A stretch of DNA of 64,000 nucleotides from CBDDBH01 sp965225625 (lineage in GTDB: Bacteria > Pseudomonadota > Gammaproteobacteria > JADZEE01), in NCBI GenBank assembly GCA_965225625.1, contig CBDDBH010000032.1, positions 124,001 to 188,000 of the forward strand. The letters run 5' to 3'. The notes beneath the pieces are model-generated. The model made no database searches, was not told the DNA's origin, and saw only the letters and a program-made list of their open reading frames with translations. The position numbers were made by a program, and so were the translations under genes. The stretch's first letter is position 1; every line of letters starts with the position of its first letter. Shown piece after piece: positions 1 to 7,402 of this stretch.

Positions 1-585
1 AAAAAACGGCGTGTCCACGGGTCCGGGCGCCACCACATTGGCGCGAACCCCGGCAGCGGCCTTCTCGCGCGCCAACGATTTGGTGAAGGCGATGACCGCG
101 CCCTTGGCAGCGGCATAGGCGGCCGCCCCGGCCTGTCCGCGCACAGCAAATAGCGATGCCATGTTAACGATCACGCCAAAGCCGCGCGCACACATGCCCG
201 GCAATGCCGCACGACAGATATGAAAGGTGCCGCCCGCGTGAACTGCAAAGGCATTTGCCCAGTCGGCGTCTGTAATATCTTCGATCTCCGCCAGGGTTAA
301 AGAACCGGCTAGATTGACCACATAGTCCACAGCACCGAGCGCATCTTGCGTTTCTATCAGCGCCGCATTCACCTGTCCCGGATCAGCGACGTCGAGTACC
401 AGCGGGTGTGACTTGCCGCCATCTGTGATTATGAGAGCGGCGGTTTCTCTCGCCTTATCAGCATCGATGTCGCTCACCGCCACTACCACACCTTCTCCTG
501 CCAAAGCTCTCGCAGTAGCGCGGCCTATGCCGCTACCGGCGCCTGTTATCAATGCTGTTCGTGGCGATGTTGGGTCACTGTTCAC
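1..585 (-). CDS. SDR-family NAD(P)-dependent oxidoreductase (3' end outside window)
   Basis: Short-chain dehydrogenase/reductase, 195 codons visible, the C-terminus cut by the left edge. Reading from a GTG at 585, preceded by a good GGAGG ribosome site, the N-terminus has the Rossmann motif TGAGSGIG (residues 14-21). An acidic SDID follows the second strand, which usually favours NAD over NADP. The NNAG motif appears as NLAG. The catalytic Ser (in NMASLF) lies exactly 13 residues before the Tyr of YAAAK, the canonical Ser-Tyr-Lys spacing. The frame ends in PGPVDTPFF, the usual substrate-loop start. It is divergent from the NicX-like gene, across a 135-bp gap with a candidate operator. The substrate cannot be told from sequence; a role in the neighbouring catabolic block is inference. 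Confidence 0.9.
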   Translation of the reverse strand, partial: MNSDPTSPRTALITGAGSGIGRATARALAGEGVVVAVSDIDADKARETAALIITDGGKSHPLVLDVADPGQVNAALIETQDALGAVDYVVNLAGSLTLAEIEDITDADWANAFAVHAGGTFHICRAALPGMCARGFGVIVNMASLFAVRGQAGAAAYAAAKGAVIAFTKSLAREKAAAGVRANVVAPGPVDTPFF

Positions 586-607
586 CTAATCCTCCGGTTT
601 AGCGCTG

Positions 608-634
608 GTGCAACTTACCCACGTATAATTGCAC
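608..634. promoter_or_regulatory. Inverted repeat in the divergent SDR / nicX-like promoter region
   Basis: A perfect 6-bp inverted repeat, GTGCAA at 608-613 and TTGCAC at 629-634, lies in the gap between the divergent SDR and NicX-like genes. It encloses a TATAAT at 624-629. Downstream, a TTGACA at 656-661 could be a -35 for the rightward genes, but its -10 is poor. The symmetry and position suggest an operator for a dimeric regulator. No regulator gene is visible beside it, so this is inference. Confidence 0.35.
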
Positions 635-720
635 ACCACTAGCAAGCGGCCCGCATTGACAAGCCCGGTGGCGTCACTGAGGATCGCTACAAAATAACCC
701 AGACGTACAGGAGAAAGCCC

Positions 721-1797
721 ATGCAACCTGCCATCCGCTCCCAGGAAGTAAATCCGGCTAAGCTCGCAATATTGTTCAAAAAGCAATTTAAAATGAGCAA
801 ATTTTCGGCAGGCGAGACAGTCATGTGTCTGACGGATCTGAGCACCCGTCGCGAATATGTCGAAGCCACCTTTGCCGCAGCGGAAGAATGCGGTGCGGAT
901 GTCTACGAGTTGTGCGTGAACTCGGTACCCTCGTGGACCAAGGTTGGCGTCCCCACGATTGGCCAGTGCAAGGGAACTTTGGAAGCGGCCAAGGCGGCGG
1001 ACATTATGGTCATCTTCCATGTGCCGCTGTTCACCAGTTGGCTGAAGGAGGTGCGCGCGGCGGGTACCCGCGCGCTCATGATCATCGACGGACCGGATGA
1101 TTTGGAACAACTGATGGCGCCACCCGGGCTCAAAGAGGCGGTGGTATATGCCGATCAATTACTGGCCAAAACCAAGCAAGCGCGTGTCACCAGCGAGGCC
1201 GGTACGGATCTTACCTATACCTGTGGCGACTATCCCGTTATGAGCCAGTATGGCTATGCGGACGAGCCCGGACGCTTCGACCATTGGGGCGCCGGCCATG
1301 TCCATACTTTCCCGAACGAAGGCTCGGCCAACGGCGTTGTGGTATTTCAACCCGGCGATATTGTCATCCTGCCTTATTGCCGCTACGTACAAGACGAAGT
1401 GCGGTTACAGATCGAGGACGGCTTCATCACTCATATGGAAGGTCAACTCGACGCCAAGCTTATGAAGGACTGGCTGACGGACAATCTCAAAGACGCTGAC
1501 GACAGAGATCCATTTGCAATCTCGCATCTGGGCTGGGGCATGAATCCGCAGGCCGTGTGGTACGGCATTGCCTTGAACGGTGACGAACCCGAGCGCAGCC
1601 GTGCTGCGGCACGCACGTTCCCAGGTAACTTCCTGTTTTCCACTGGGCCGAACAATCAGGGTGGTGGTAAGCGCACCACGCGAGGGCATTACGACGTGCC
1701 GATGCGCGATTGCACCATTGAACTGGATGGTCAGGTAATCATCGACAAAGGAAAAATCGTCGATGAAAACATGATTGTTCAGCGCGTTAGCATTTAA
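721..1797 (+). CDS. NicX-like 2,5-dihydroxypyridine 5,6-dioxygenase family protein
   Basis: 358 residues, the usual length for this family. The ATG at 721 has an AGGAG site 8 bp upstream; an in-frame Met25 is the alternative. NicX uses one Fe(II) to open 2,5-dihydroxypyridine to N-formylmaleamate in nicotinate breakdown and shares its fold with M29 aminopeptidases. The sequence matches remembered NicX strongly in the C-terminal half: GYADEPGRFDHW (about 178-189), FPNEGSANG, SHLGWG (H269), GNFLFSTGPN (302-311) and GHYDVPMRD (H323, D325). H269, H323 and D325 correspond to the three iron ligands described for NicX. It heads a rightward run with a CoxG-like protein and an alpha/beta hydrolase. 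The real substrate may be another N-heterocycle or hydroxylated ring. Many databases call such proteins aminopeptidases. Confidence 0.8.
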   Translation: MQPAIRSQEVNPAKLAILFKKQFKMSKFSAGETVMCLTDLSTRREYVEATFAAAEECGADVYELCVNSVPSWTKVGVPTIGQCKGTLEAAKAADIMVIFHVPLFTSWLKEVRAAGTRALMIIDGPDDLEQLMAPPGLKEAVVYADQLLAKTKQARVTSEAGTDLTYTCGDYPVMSQYGYADEPGRFDHWGAGHVHTFPNEGSANGVVVFQPGDIVILPYCRYVQDEVRLQIEDGFITHMEGQLDAKLMKDWLTDNLKDADDRDPFAISHLGWGMNPQAVWYGIALNGDEPERSRAAARTFPGNFLFSTGPNNQGGGKRTTRGHYDVPMRDCTIELDGQVIIDKGKIVDENMIVQRVSI

Positions 1798-1824
1798 CTC
1801 AGTTATAACTTTAAGGAACAAAAC

Positions 1825-2274
1825 TTGAAAATTGAAAACCGGTTTGTGGTTGCCGCACCCATCGAAAAAGTGTGGGCATCCATTACCAACCCTGAAATTG
1901 TCGCGCCATGCATCCCCGGCTGCGAAGACGTCGAGGTACTTAGTCCAACTTCCTACAAGGCCAAAGTAAAAATCGCTGTGGGCCCCATTAAGGCGGGTTT
2001 CAATCTCGATATCGCGGTGACCAAAGAAACGCCACCGCATGAGTTGATCTCGGCGGTCAAGGGCGAAGAAGGGTCGCGCGCAAGCACGATCAAGGCGGAA
2101 AACATTCTGCGCTTGAAAAGCACGGAAGACGGCGGTACCGAGGTAGACTTTTCCTCAGATGTTTCAGTAGTCGGTCGGCTGGGCAAATTCGGTTTGGGTA
2201 TCATGAAAAAGAAAGCGCAGGCACTGGGCGATAAATTCAGCAACGATTTCCGCGAGAAAGTCGAGGGCGCGTAA
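1825..2274 (+). CDS. CoxG-like SRPBCC-domain protein
   Basis: 149-residue single-domain protein of the CO-dehydrogenase subunit G (CoxG) / SRPBCC family. It starts at TTG 1825, after TAAGGAA, 27 bp behind the NicX-like gene. Typical features are the opening IENRF, APIEKVWASITNPE, the PCIPGCEDVE turn (about 31-40) and the late GKFGLGIMKKKA helix. Family members are small cytosolic hydrophobic-pocket proteins. CoxG tethers CO dehydrogenase to the membrane; related proteins accompany molybdenum hydroxylases such as N-heterocycle hydroxylases. No molybdoenzyme subunit lies inside the window, so any partner would be outside the left edge or elsewhere. Same strand and spacing suggest co-transcription with its neighbours. 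Confidence 0.75.
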   Translation: MKIENRFVVAAPIEKVWASITNPEIVAPCIPGCEDVEVLSPTSYKAKVKIAVGPIKAGFNLDIAVTKETPPHELISAVKGEEGSRASTIKAENILRLKSTEDGGTEVDFSSDVSVVGRLGKFGLGIMKKKAQALGDKFSNDFREKVEGA

Positions 2275-2321
2275 CTAATCGCAGGCAGCTTAATCTTGAC
2301 CGTCATGCTGGAGGACAAACA

Positions 2322-3149
2322 TTGAAAGCAGAGGACTATCCGCCGCAGGAACCGTTTGGCGATCTTGCCAAGAGCGCTCACGCAATCTTGCTCGAGCGCG
2401 CAATCGGCGTGCAAGCCGAAGACTTCAACTATGGTGCCGATCCCTATCAGAGCGTGGCGGTGTGCCGCGCAGCACAAGCGAACGGTGACGTGTTGTTGAT
2501 GATCCACGGCGGCGGCTGGGTCAATGGTTACAAGGAATGGATGACGTTTATGGCGCCGGCGTTGAACGCGGCCGGTGTGACTTTCGTGAGCATTGGTTAC
2601 CGGCTGGCGCCAGGTCACGGTTTCCCCACTGGCGTGGAAGACTGTATGGACGGTTTAGCGTGGGCTTACAACAACATCGCCGAGCACGGAGGCGATGCTA
2701 GACGTCTATTCCTGGGCGGCCACTCCGCTGGCGGGCACCATTCCAGTCTCATGGCGGTTCGTCGCGACTGGCAAGCGTCGCGTGGTCTGCCTGAAGATGT
2801 TATCCGCGGCTGCTTGCCGGTATCCGGCGTTTACAAGTTCGGCGACAACTCCGGTATGAAGATCCGGCCACGGTTCTTAGGCCCCGAGGACAGCGGCAAC
2901 GAAGGCCCCGCTAGCAGCATGGATAATATCGCGGGCACGCCAACGCCGTTCTTCATTGCCTATGGCGAAAAAGATTTTCCGCATTTGAAAGTCCAGGCGG
3001 TAGATATGAGTAGCGCCCTGCAGGCTGCGGGTGGCGACGTTGACAGTATGGAACTTCCGGGTTGCGATCATCTGCAAGCGAGCTACGTCTGCGGGGATAT
3101 CGGCGGTGCCTGGGTGACGAAGGCGGTTGCATGGATGCGGGCACATTAA
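2322..3149 (+). CDS. Alpha/beta hydrolase, HGGGW (esterase/arylformamidase-like) type
   Basis: 275 residues from a TTG at 2322 preceded by GGAGGACA. It has the oxyanion-hole motif HGGGW (about 65-69), the nucleophile elbow GGHSAGG (Ser about 136) and a late acid/His pair (YGEKDFPH region and GCDH, near 254-257). This is the BD-FAE/kynurenine-formamidase-like branch of alpha/beta hydrolases, which cleave small esters or formamides. Its place behind a NicX homologue, whose product class is an N-formyl amide, makes a deformylase role attractive. However, it does not resemble the classical NicD deformylase, so this is only inference. It is followed by a hairpin and a convergent gene. Confidence 0.75.
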   Translation: MKAEDYPPQEPFGDLAKSAHAILLERAIGVQAEDFNYGADPYQSVAVCRAAQANGDVLLMIHGGGWVNGYKEWMTFMAPALNAAGVTFVSIGYRLAPGHGFPTGVEDCMDGLAWAYNNIAEHGGDARRLFLGGHSAGGHHSSLMAVRRDWQASRGLPEDVIRGCLPVSGVYKFGDNSGMKIRPRFLGPEDSGNEGPASSMDNIAGTPTPFFIAYGEKDFPHLKVQAVDMSSALQAAGGDVDSMELPGCDHLQASYVCGDIGGAWVTKAVAWMRAH

Positions 3150-3165
3150 TTTTAATGACGCATTC

Positions 3166-3200
3166 CTACCCCTCACCCGACCGCCAGGGATGAGGGGTAG
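3166..3200. terminator. Perfect 10-bp hairpin between convergent genes
   Basis: CTACCCCTCA at 3166-3175 pairs perfectly with TGAGGGGTAG at 3191-3200. An inner CCC/GGG extends the stem past one bulged A. It sits between the alpha/beta hydrolase and the convergent CMD-family gene, so it may terminate either. There is no strong T-run on either side, so factor-independent action is uncertain. Confidence 0.5.
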
Positions 3201-3276
3201 TTAAACGAAAGCTCGGTTCAAAAATACGGAGATTTCTCAGCGCTGCCGGTACCGTTGGGAGCGGCCGTCAGCTTAA

Positions 3277-3651
3277 CTACTCCTGGTCTTGCGAAGCATC
3301 AACAACTTCCTTGAGGATCCGAAAGGCGGTCATGGCCACCGGCCAGCCACCGTAATGTGCAAGATGGATCATCATCTCGGACAGCGTTTCCGGGCTTAAG
3401 CCCAAGTTGAGCGCGCCGCGCAAATGCACTTTTAGCTGTGCTTCGCGTCCAAGCACGACTAATGCTGCGACGGTGATCATGGATCTGTCGCGCAACTCTA
3501 AGCCGGGTCTGGTCCAAACGTTGCCGAACAAATGTTCGTTAGTGATGTCCATCATGTCCGCGGCTAAGGGATTTGCCGGTGCCGATGGGCCGAATAAACG
3601 TTCGCGTAGTTCAACACCTGCCGCATAGTTTTCGGATTTTTTGTCTGCCAC
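3277..3651 (-). CDS. Carboxymuconolactone decarboxylase (CMD) family protein
   Basis: 124 residues, the common length for a single CMD domain, read leftward and convergent with the hydrolase. The family signature is clear: ALVVLGREAQLKVHLRGALN (about 67-86), then LSPETLSEM and HLAHYGGWPVAM. In PcaC this fold decarboxylates gamma-carboxymuconolactone in the beta-ketoadipate pathway; AhpD-like relatives are thiol peroxidase partners, but the CxxC of AhpD is absent here. The PcaC-like spacing favours a ring-degradation or lactone/isomerase role, consistent with the adjacent NicX-like cassette. The exact reaction is not inferable. Confidence 0.85.
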   Translation of the reverse strand: MADKKSENYAAGVELRERLFGPSAPANPLAADMMDITNEHLFGNVWTRPGLELRDRSMITVAALVVLGREAQLKVHLRGALNLGLSPETLSEMMIHLAHYGGWPVAMTAFRILKEVVDASQDQE

Positions 3652-3898
3652 TGTCAGTTTCCTTTTTTAAATTAGTCGTCCCAGGTCGTGGGAACGTTTG
3701 TGAAGATAGAGCAATCTTAACTCGCATCGATCCGCAGGCCGAAAGCGGGAAAAAATCACCTTTAGATTGCAGTGTTAAATCGTGCTGGCGAGTCTTCATT
3801 TATTTGGCGAATACGGTAGGATGGCTTTGAGGCTGATTGGCGAAGCGGTCAAGGGTATTTTTATCCCATAGGGCGGCTGAATTACGACGAGATTTCTT

Positions 3899-4297
3899 AT
3901 GATTGATGCTCGCTGCGGATCGCTGTGGATTACATTACTGGTCCTGGCCTTATCCGGCCCGGCGAGCGCAGAGCAGCGCTTCGGCAGTATCGGCATCCTC
4001 GTTGCCCAACTGTACGACAGCGAGGCGCAGGGCAATCTTGGCAATCTGGTCGTGATCGGGGTTCTTCCCGGTAGCTCGGCGGCGCAAAGCGGCTTGTCCA
4101 CTGGCGACATCATTACCCAGATCGAAGGACGGCCGACGCGTGGCAAGCAAATGCTTGATATCGTGAGCAATGAACTTCGGGGCGGCGTCAATACTTCTGT
4201 CCTGGTAACTATCGTGCGCTACCCGGAAACGACATTCGACGTCGAACTGTTGCGCGCCACTTTGCAACAAAGCGGCGGTGGCGGCGGCCCGCGCTAG
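3899..4297 (+). CDS. Exported single-PDZ-domain protein
   Basis: 132 residues. An N-terminal signal peptide (about 1-24, hydrophobic LWITLLVLALSG then ASAEQ) is followed by one PDZ domain. The PDZ core includes VIGVLPGSSAAQSGLSTGD and IITQIEGRP (about 51-80), the pattern of HtrA/DegP-type PDZ domains. No protease or other catalytic domain is attached; the protein ends in a Gly-rich tail. It is probably a periplasmic peptide-binding or scaffold protein. The ribosome site before ATG 3899 is weak. Neighbours do not suggest a pathway. Confidence 0.7.
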   Translation: MIDARCGSLWITLLVLALSGPASAEQRFGSIGILVAQLYDSEAQGNLGNLVVIGVLPGSSAAQSGLSTGDIITQIEGRPTRGKQMLDIVSNELRGGVNTSVLVTIVRYPETTFDVELLRATLQQSGGGGGPR

Positions 4298-4386
4298 CGT
4301 CACGCCGATGACCGAACTGTATTGTCGGGGGCCAACCGCATTACCTGGCAGATAAAACCCGGGCGGTTTCTCGCAAGCGATCACGG

Positions 4387-4800
4387 CTAAAGCGACGCAA
4401 GGCGATCAAGGGTCGCGGAAATATCAGGCTTTAGATCTAGAATTTCGATTAGTGGTTCGCACGCCAATACCCGTAAGCGCCGGCCGGCGTTGTTGATGGT
4501 GTGACGATCGATGTGCAATCTATCGTTTATCTCTCGCCAACTTAGCGCCATAGAGACCGGCGCCCCTGGTAACGGCCGAGCGCTGAACGGCGCCACCAAC
4601 AAACAGCCGTGCCCATTTTGGACATAATCGATGTAAACCTTGCCCTCGCGCTTTGCAGGCGCGCGGGTAATCGTTGCAATAGCAGGCAGCTCTTTAACGA
4701 ATACTCTGGCCAACAGTTCACCGAGGGTGCGTGACTGCTCGTAGTTAAGTTGCCGTCCAAGCGGTATAAGCACATGCAATCCAGTGGAGCCGCTGGAGAG
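4387..4800 (-). pseudogene. ligD: ligD remnant: C-terminal end of the LigD polymerase domain
   Basis: The leftward frame ending at 4387 encodes about the last 135 residues of a LigD (NHEJ DNA ligase D) polymerase domain. Recognisable blocks are SSGSTGLHVLIPLG, YEQSRTLGELLARVF, APAKREGKVYIDY, and APFSARPLPGAPVS with LSWREIN. Everything upstream, including the catalytic polymerase, ligase and nuclease parts, is absent. The homology stops near 4800, where it runs straight into a MerR/TPR remnant on the other strand. The open frame continues to 4893 only as antisense of that remnant. There is no complete ligD and no ku in the window. This is a relic; expression is not expected to give an active enzyme. 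Confidence 0.75.
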
Positions 4801-4998
4801 CGGGCGCCCGACAATGCAACGGCTGCTTTTAACCTGGGCACGGCGTTGGAAGATTTGAATCGCGCTACCGATGCCGTTGCTGCCTATCGCCAAGCACTTT
4901 CAAACGATCCCGATTTCGCCGACGCCCACTACAATTTGGGACAGCTTTACGAACGGCTACAGGATCGCACTGCCGCTTTGCGGCACCTGACGCGATAG
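4800..4998 (+). pseudogene. TPR remnant of a MerR/TPR protein usually found beside ligD
   Basis: From about 4800 the plus frame reads the last two tetratricopeptide repeats of a larger protein: ATAAFNLGTALEDLNRATDA followed by DFADAHYNLGQLYERLQDRT and ALRHLTR-stop. This sequence is typical of the C-terminus of MerR-type HTH proteins with TPRs that are commonly encoded near ligD/ku. No HTH or start is left, and the open frame upstream is antisense to the ligD remnant. The two relics probably reflect one internal deletion that removed both 5' ends of a divergent pair. The final part is duplicated downstream. Confidence 0.65.
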
Positions 4999-5174
4999 TT
5001 TTGCCCGCGTGCGGAAGCCGCTAGTGGCCGTCGATGCGCAATAGATTTCGCCGAGCCCACTACAATTTGGGACAGCTTTACGAACGGCTACAGGATCGCA
5101 CTGCCGCTTTGCGGCACCTGACGCGATAGTTTTGCCCGCGTGCGGAAGCCGCTAGTGGCCGTCGATGCGCAATA
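4912..5174. repeat. Tandem duplication, 132 bp + 131 bp
   Basis: 4912-5043 is repeated as 5044-5174 with a single-base deletion near the start of copy two (GACGCCC becomes GAGCCC). The unit covers the end of the TPR remnant plus its 3' flank. The base string GATTT starts both copies and follows the second, so short homology may have mediated it. The high identity indicates a recent event. Confidence 0.95.
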
Positions 5175-5274
5175 GATTTAGGTCACTGGATTGCACTATG
5201 CGCAGATCATACTTGTCAGCGCACCTGTAACTAAGGTATAGGGTTACTGAGCTATCTAGCTCCAGAGATCGTGC

Positions 5275-6150
5275 ATGGACATCGACCTGCTAAGGACGTT
5301 TCTTGAGGTTAACCGGACACGTCATTTCGGCAGAGCAGCCGAAAATCTGTTCATTACCCGCTCGGCCGTCAGCGCGCGGATCCTACAGCTGGAAGAACGC
5401 CTGGGCGTGCGTCTGTTCATGCGTAGCCGCAATAATATCCAATTGACCCCGCAGGGGCGCAAACTGGTGCGATTTGCCGAAACCATTACAAACGTGTGGA
5501 ATCGCGCCAGATTGGAGGTTGCGGTTGAAGACGAAACACAAATTGCCTTATCCGCGGGAGCCATTTCCAGCCTCTGGGACGTGCAACTGCAGCATTGGCT
5601 TACGGCCATCCGCAGGACACTACCGGAGGTCATTCTCAACACTGAGACACACGGTACCGAGGCGCTACTACGGCGTGTGTCAGACCGATCGCTAGACGTA
5701 GCGTTTATGTTCGAAGCGCCGCAGGCCGGCGGGCTGAGCACCAGCGAGGTCACCGAAATCAGGTTGATCATGGTTGCCTCGCGGGCAAATCTAAGCGTCA
5801 AGGAAGCGGTACGCGACGGTTACGTATTGGTCGATTGGGGTACTGCATTCGCGCAGATCCATGCGCGTCATTTTCCGGAAATGCCGCCGCCGGTCATGCG
5901 CACCGAGCTCGGCCGCATCGCCAGGAATTTTATTTTGGATTGCGGCGGTGCCGCATACCTTGCACAGGGGATGGTCGATGCAGACCTGCGCCAGGGGCTC
6001 TTGCACACCATCGGTGATGCGCCTCCGATCGTACGTAAGGTTTACGCGGTGTACCGCGAAGATCATGAGCGGCGTGTGTTAATCGAGGACACGCTGAAGT
6101 TAATCCAAACGCAGCGACCAATGGAACTGGTTGAAGCAACAACGGCTTAG
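5275..6150 (+). CDS. hdfR: LysR-type regulator, HdfR-like
   Basis: 291 residues. The N-terminal winged HTH opens with MDIDLLRTFLEVNRTRHFGR and continues AAENLFITRSAVSARILQLE, then LGVRLFMRSRNNIQLTP. This is very close to HdfR (YifA), in particular the TRHFGRAAE and RNNI(Q/R)LT blocks. The C-terminal effector domain is diverged but collinear. HdfR is a LysR regulator first described as a repressor of the flagellar master operon in enterics; targets differ elsewhere and no flagellar gene is present here. The start ATG at 5275 is the natural LysR beginning. It is convergent with a small acidic-protein gene. Confidence 0.8.
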   Translation: MDIDLLRTFLEVNRTRHFGRAAENLFITRSAVSARILQLEERLGVRLFMRSRNNIQLTPQGRKLVRFAETITNVWNRARLEVAVEDETQIALSAGAISSLWDVQLQHWLTAIRRTLPEVILNTETHGTEALLRRVSDRSLDVAFMFEAPQAGGLSTSEVTEIRLIMVASRANLSVKEAVRDGYVLVDWGTAFAQIHARHFPEMPPPVMRTELGRIARNFILDCGGAAYLAQGMVDADLRQGLLHTIGDAPPIVRKVYAVYREDHERRVLIEDTLKLIQTQRPMELVEATTA

Positions 6151-6187
6151 ATCACGAGATCCTGATTAGCGGGTAACTTGCGTGCGC

Positions 6188-6205
6188 GGCGCGGCTGGCC
6201 GCGCC
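6188..6205. terminator. GC-rich hairpin between convergent genes
   Basis: GGCGCGG (6188-6194) and CCGCGCC (6199-6205) form a 7-bp stem with a CTGG loop between the ends of the HdfR-like gene and the convergent small gene. There is no T-run, so it is only a possible terminator. Confidence 0.35.
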
Positions 6206-6215
6206 TGAAATGCGC

Positions 6216-6458
6216 CTAACCGAACTCTAAGTCGAATTCACCCAAAAAATCATCATCAATGACCTCTTCCAACGCTTTGCGTTCTCGATAGATCTCGATC
6301 TGTTGGCGGGCGGTAAGAGCCGTTGACGGTTTACCGATATCCACCGGTAACGTTTCTAAGTCCAATTGCTCTTCGTCGCCTTCAAATTCGTCGTCACTCA
6401 ACCATTCCGAAGCCGACGACGTATCATCTCGCGACGTAGATTCTCGTGTCCGTTTCAT
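6216..6458 (-). CDS. Small acidic conserved protein (possibly PA3496-like)
   Basis: 80 residues from the ATG at 6458; an earlier in-frame start at 6503 adds 15 residues that look unlike the rest. The body is strongly acidic (SDDEFEGDEEQLDLE), followed by ARQQIEIYRERKALEEVIDDD, a charged helix ending in an acidic tail. That helix resembles the short gammaproteobacterial proteins annotated as the PA3496 family. There is no signal peptide or membrane segment. No function is known. No strong ribosome site is visible before either start. Confidence 0.6.
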   Translation of the reverse strand: MKRTRESTSRDDTSSASEWLSDDEFEGDEEQLDLETLPVDIGKPSTALTARQQIEIYRERKALEEVIDDDFLGEFDLEFG

Positions 6459-6542
6459 TCTGCGCACCCGAAGAATCAGCCCTTTCCAGGGCAACGGGGC
6501 CATTATTCAAGCTTAACAAGTTCTGTGTACAGTGAATTATTT

Positions 6543-6592
6543 TTGTCGTGACAATCAATATCATAAATGACATTGTTGCCAAATCACGACAA
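6543..6592. repeat. 9-bp inverted repeat in a 335-bp intergenic stretch
   Basis: TTGTCGTGA at 6543-6551 and TCACGACAA at 6584-6592 are perfect inverted copies 32 bp apart, with an inner CAAT/ATTG pair. They lie in the AT-rich, otherwise empty region 6459-6794 between the acidic protein (reading left) and the glycine-zipper gene (reading right). They could be a paired operator or the base of a stem. I see no RNA gene in the region. Confidence 0.4.
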
Positions 6593-6794
6593 CTCTGTTC
6601 AGGGTTTCCCTGCGCAGCCAACAGTACTAACGTGATCCATGTCTCAGCACGGCCAGTTGACCGTCTTTACGGAGCGGTCCGTGTGCTATAACTTGTTCAA
6701 CAACGTCAGCACTGAGGTAAACGTTACGAACTTCGGTCCGTTAAGGTAATCAAACCTTATGATAATCATGAGGTACAAGGGTGAGAGCATTTCC

Positions 6795-7388
6795 ATGAGA
6801 ACATTCAAAAGCACACTAGCCGTGGCGTGCGGCACAGTCCTGTTCACGGGCCTTTTGTTGACGACCGCGGCCGCCCAGAATACTGGCGTTTACGCTTATC
6901 CCAGCGCGGGTCAGCCCCAGGATCAACAAGACCGCGACCGTTGGGAGTGCCAGCAATGGGCCACCCGGGAAACCGGATTCGACCCGGCAACAGCGGCGCC
7001 GCTGCCAGCCGCCCCCTACGCGCCGCCGCCCCCACGCCAGAGGCAGCGGCAAGCCAACTCCAGCGTGCTGGGCATAGGTAACGGCGGCTTTTTTGAAGGT
7101 AGTGGTATGCTTGGCGATGCAGCAACCGGCGCAGCGCTCGGTGCTGCAGGCGGTGCGATCGCCGGTGATGCAGGCCAGGGCGCGGCCATAGGTGCGGTTG
7201 CGTCTACCTTGTTCGGCGCCTTGAATCGTTCCAGTAATAATTCAAGCTACGACAATTACGAAGATCAGCGCTATTCGCAACAACAATACGAGCATCAGCG
7301 GATCATGCAGGAGCGGCAACTGGCAATGGAAAGCTACCGCCGTGCCTACGGTGCTTGCATGGGCGCCCGGAATTACACCGTTCAGTAA
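6795..7388 (+). CDS. Exported glycine-zipper envelope protein
   Basis: 197 residues from the ATG at 6795; upstream in-frame ATGs at 6759 and 6768 are possible, but 6795 places the signal peptide (MRTFKS then a hydrophobic run ending AAAQ) at the N-terminus. After a Pro/Arg-rich linker comes a glycine zipper, about 112-146, with repeated GxxxG-type small residues (GDAATGAALGAAGG, then AGDAGQGAAIGAVAS). A Gln/Tyr-rich tail (YEDQRYSQQQYEHQR) ends the protein. Gly-zipper proteins of this kind associate with the outer membrane or peptidoglycan. The exact function is unknown. The next gene follows after 14 bp, suggesting co-transcription. Confidence 0.75.
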   Translation: MRTFKSTLAVACGTVLFTGLLLTTAAAQNTGVYAYPSAGQPQDQQDRDRWECQQWATRETGFDPATAAPLPAAPYAPPPPRQRQRQANSSVLGIGNGGFFEGSGMLGDAATGAALGAAGGAIAGDAGQGAAIGAVASTLFGALNRSSNNSSYDNYEDQRYSQQQYEHQRIMQERQLAMESYRRAYGACMGARNYTVQ

Positions 7389-7402
7389 ATCTGGAGTAGC
7401 TA

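Noticed and set aside
1405..2040. 211-codon antisense open frame over the NicX-like and CoxG genes
   Set aside because: Shadow of two strong plus-strand genes, no recognisable domain.
4387..4893. Complete 168-residue gene for a stand-alone polymerase
   Set aside because: The first 30 or so residues are antisense of the TPR remnant and the catalytic part of LigD is missing.
4750..4998. Intact small TPR protein starting at 4750
   Set aside because: The first part of the frame is antisense to the LigD remnant; only the part after about 4800 is TPR-like, so it is a fragment.
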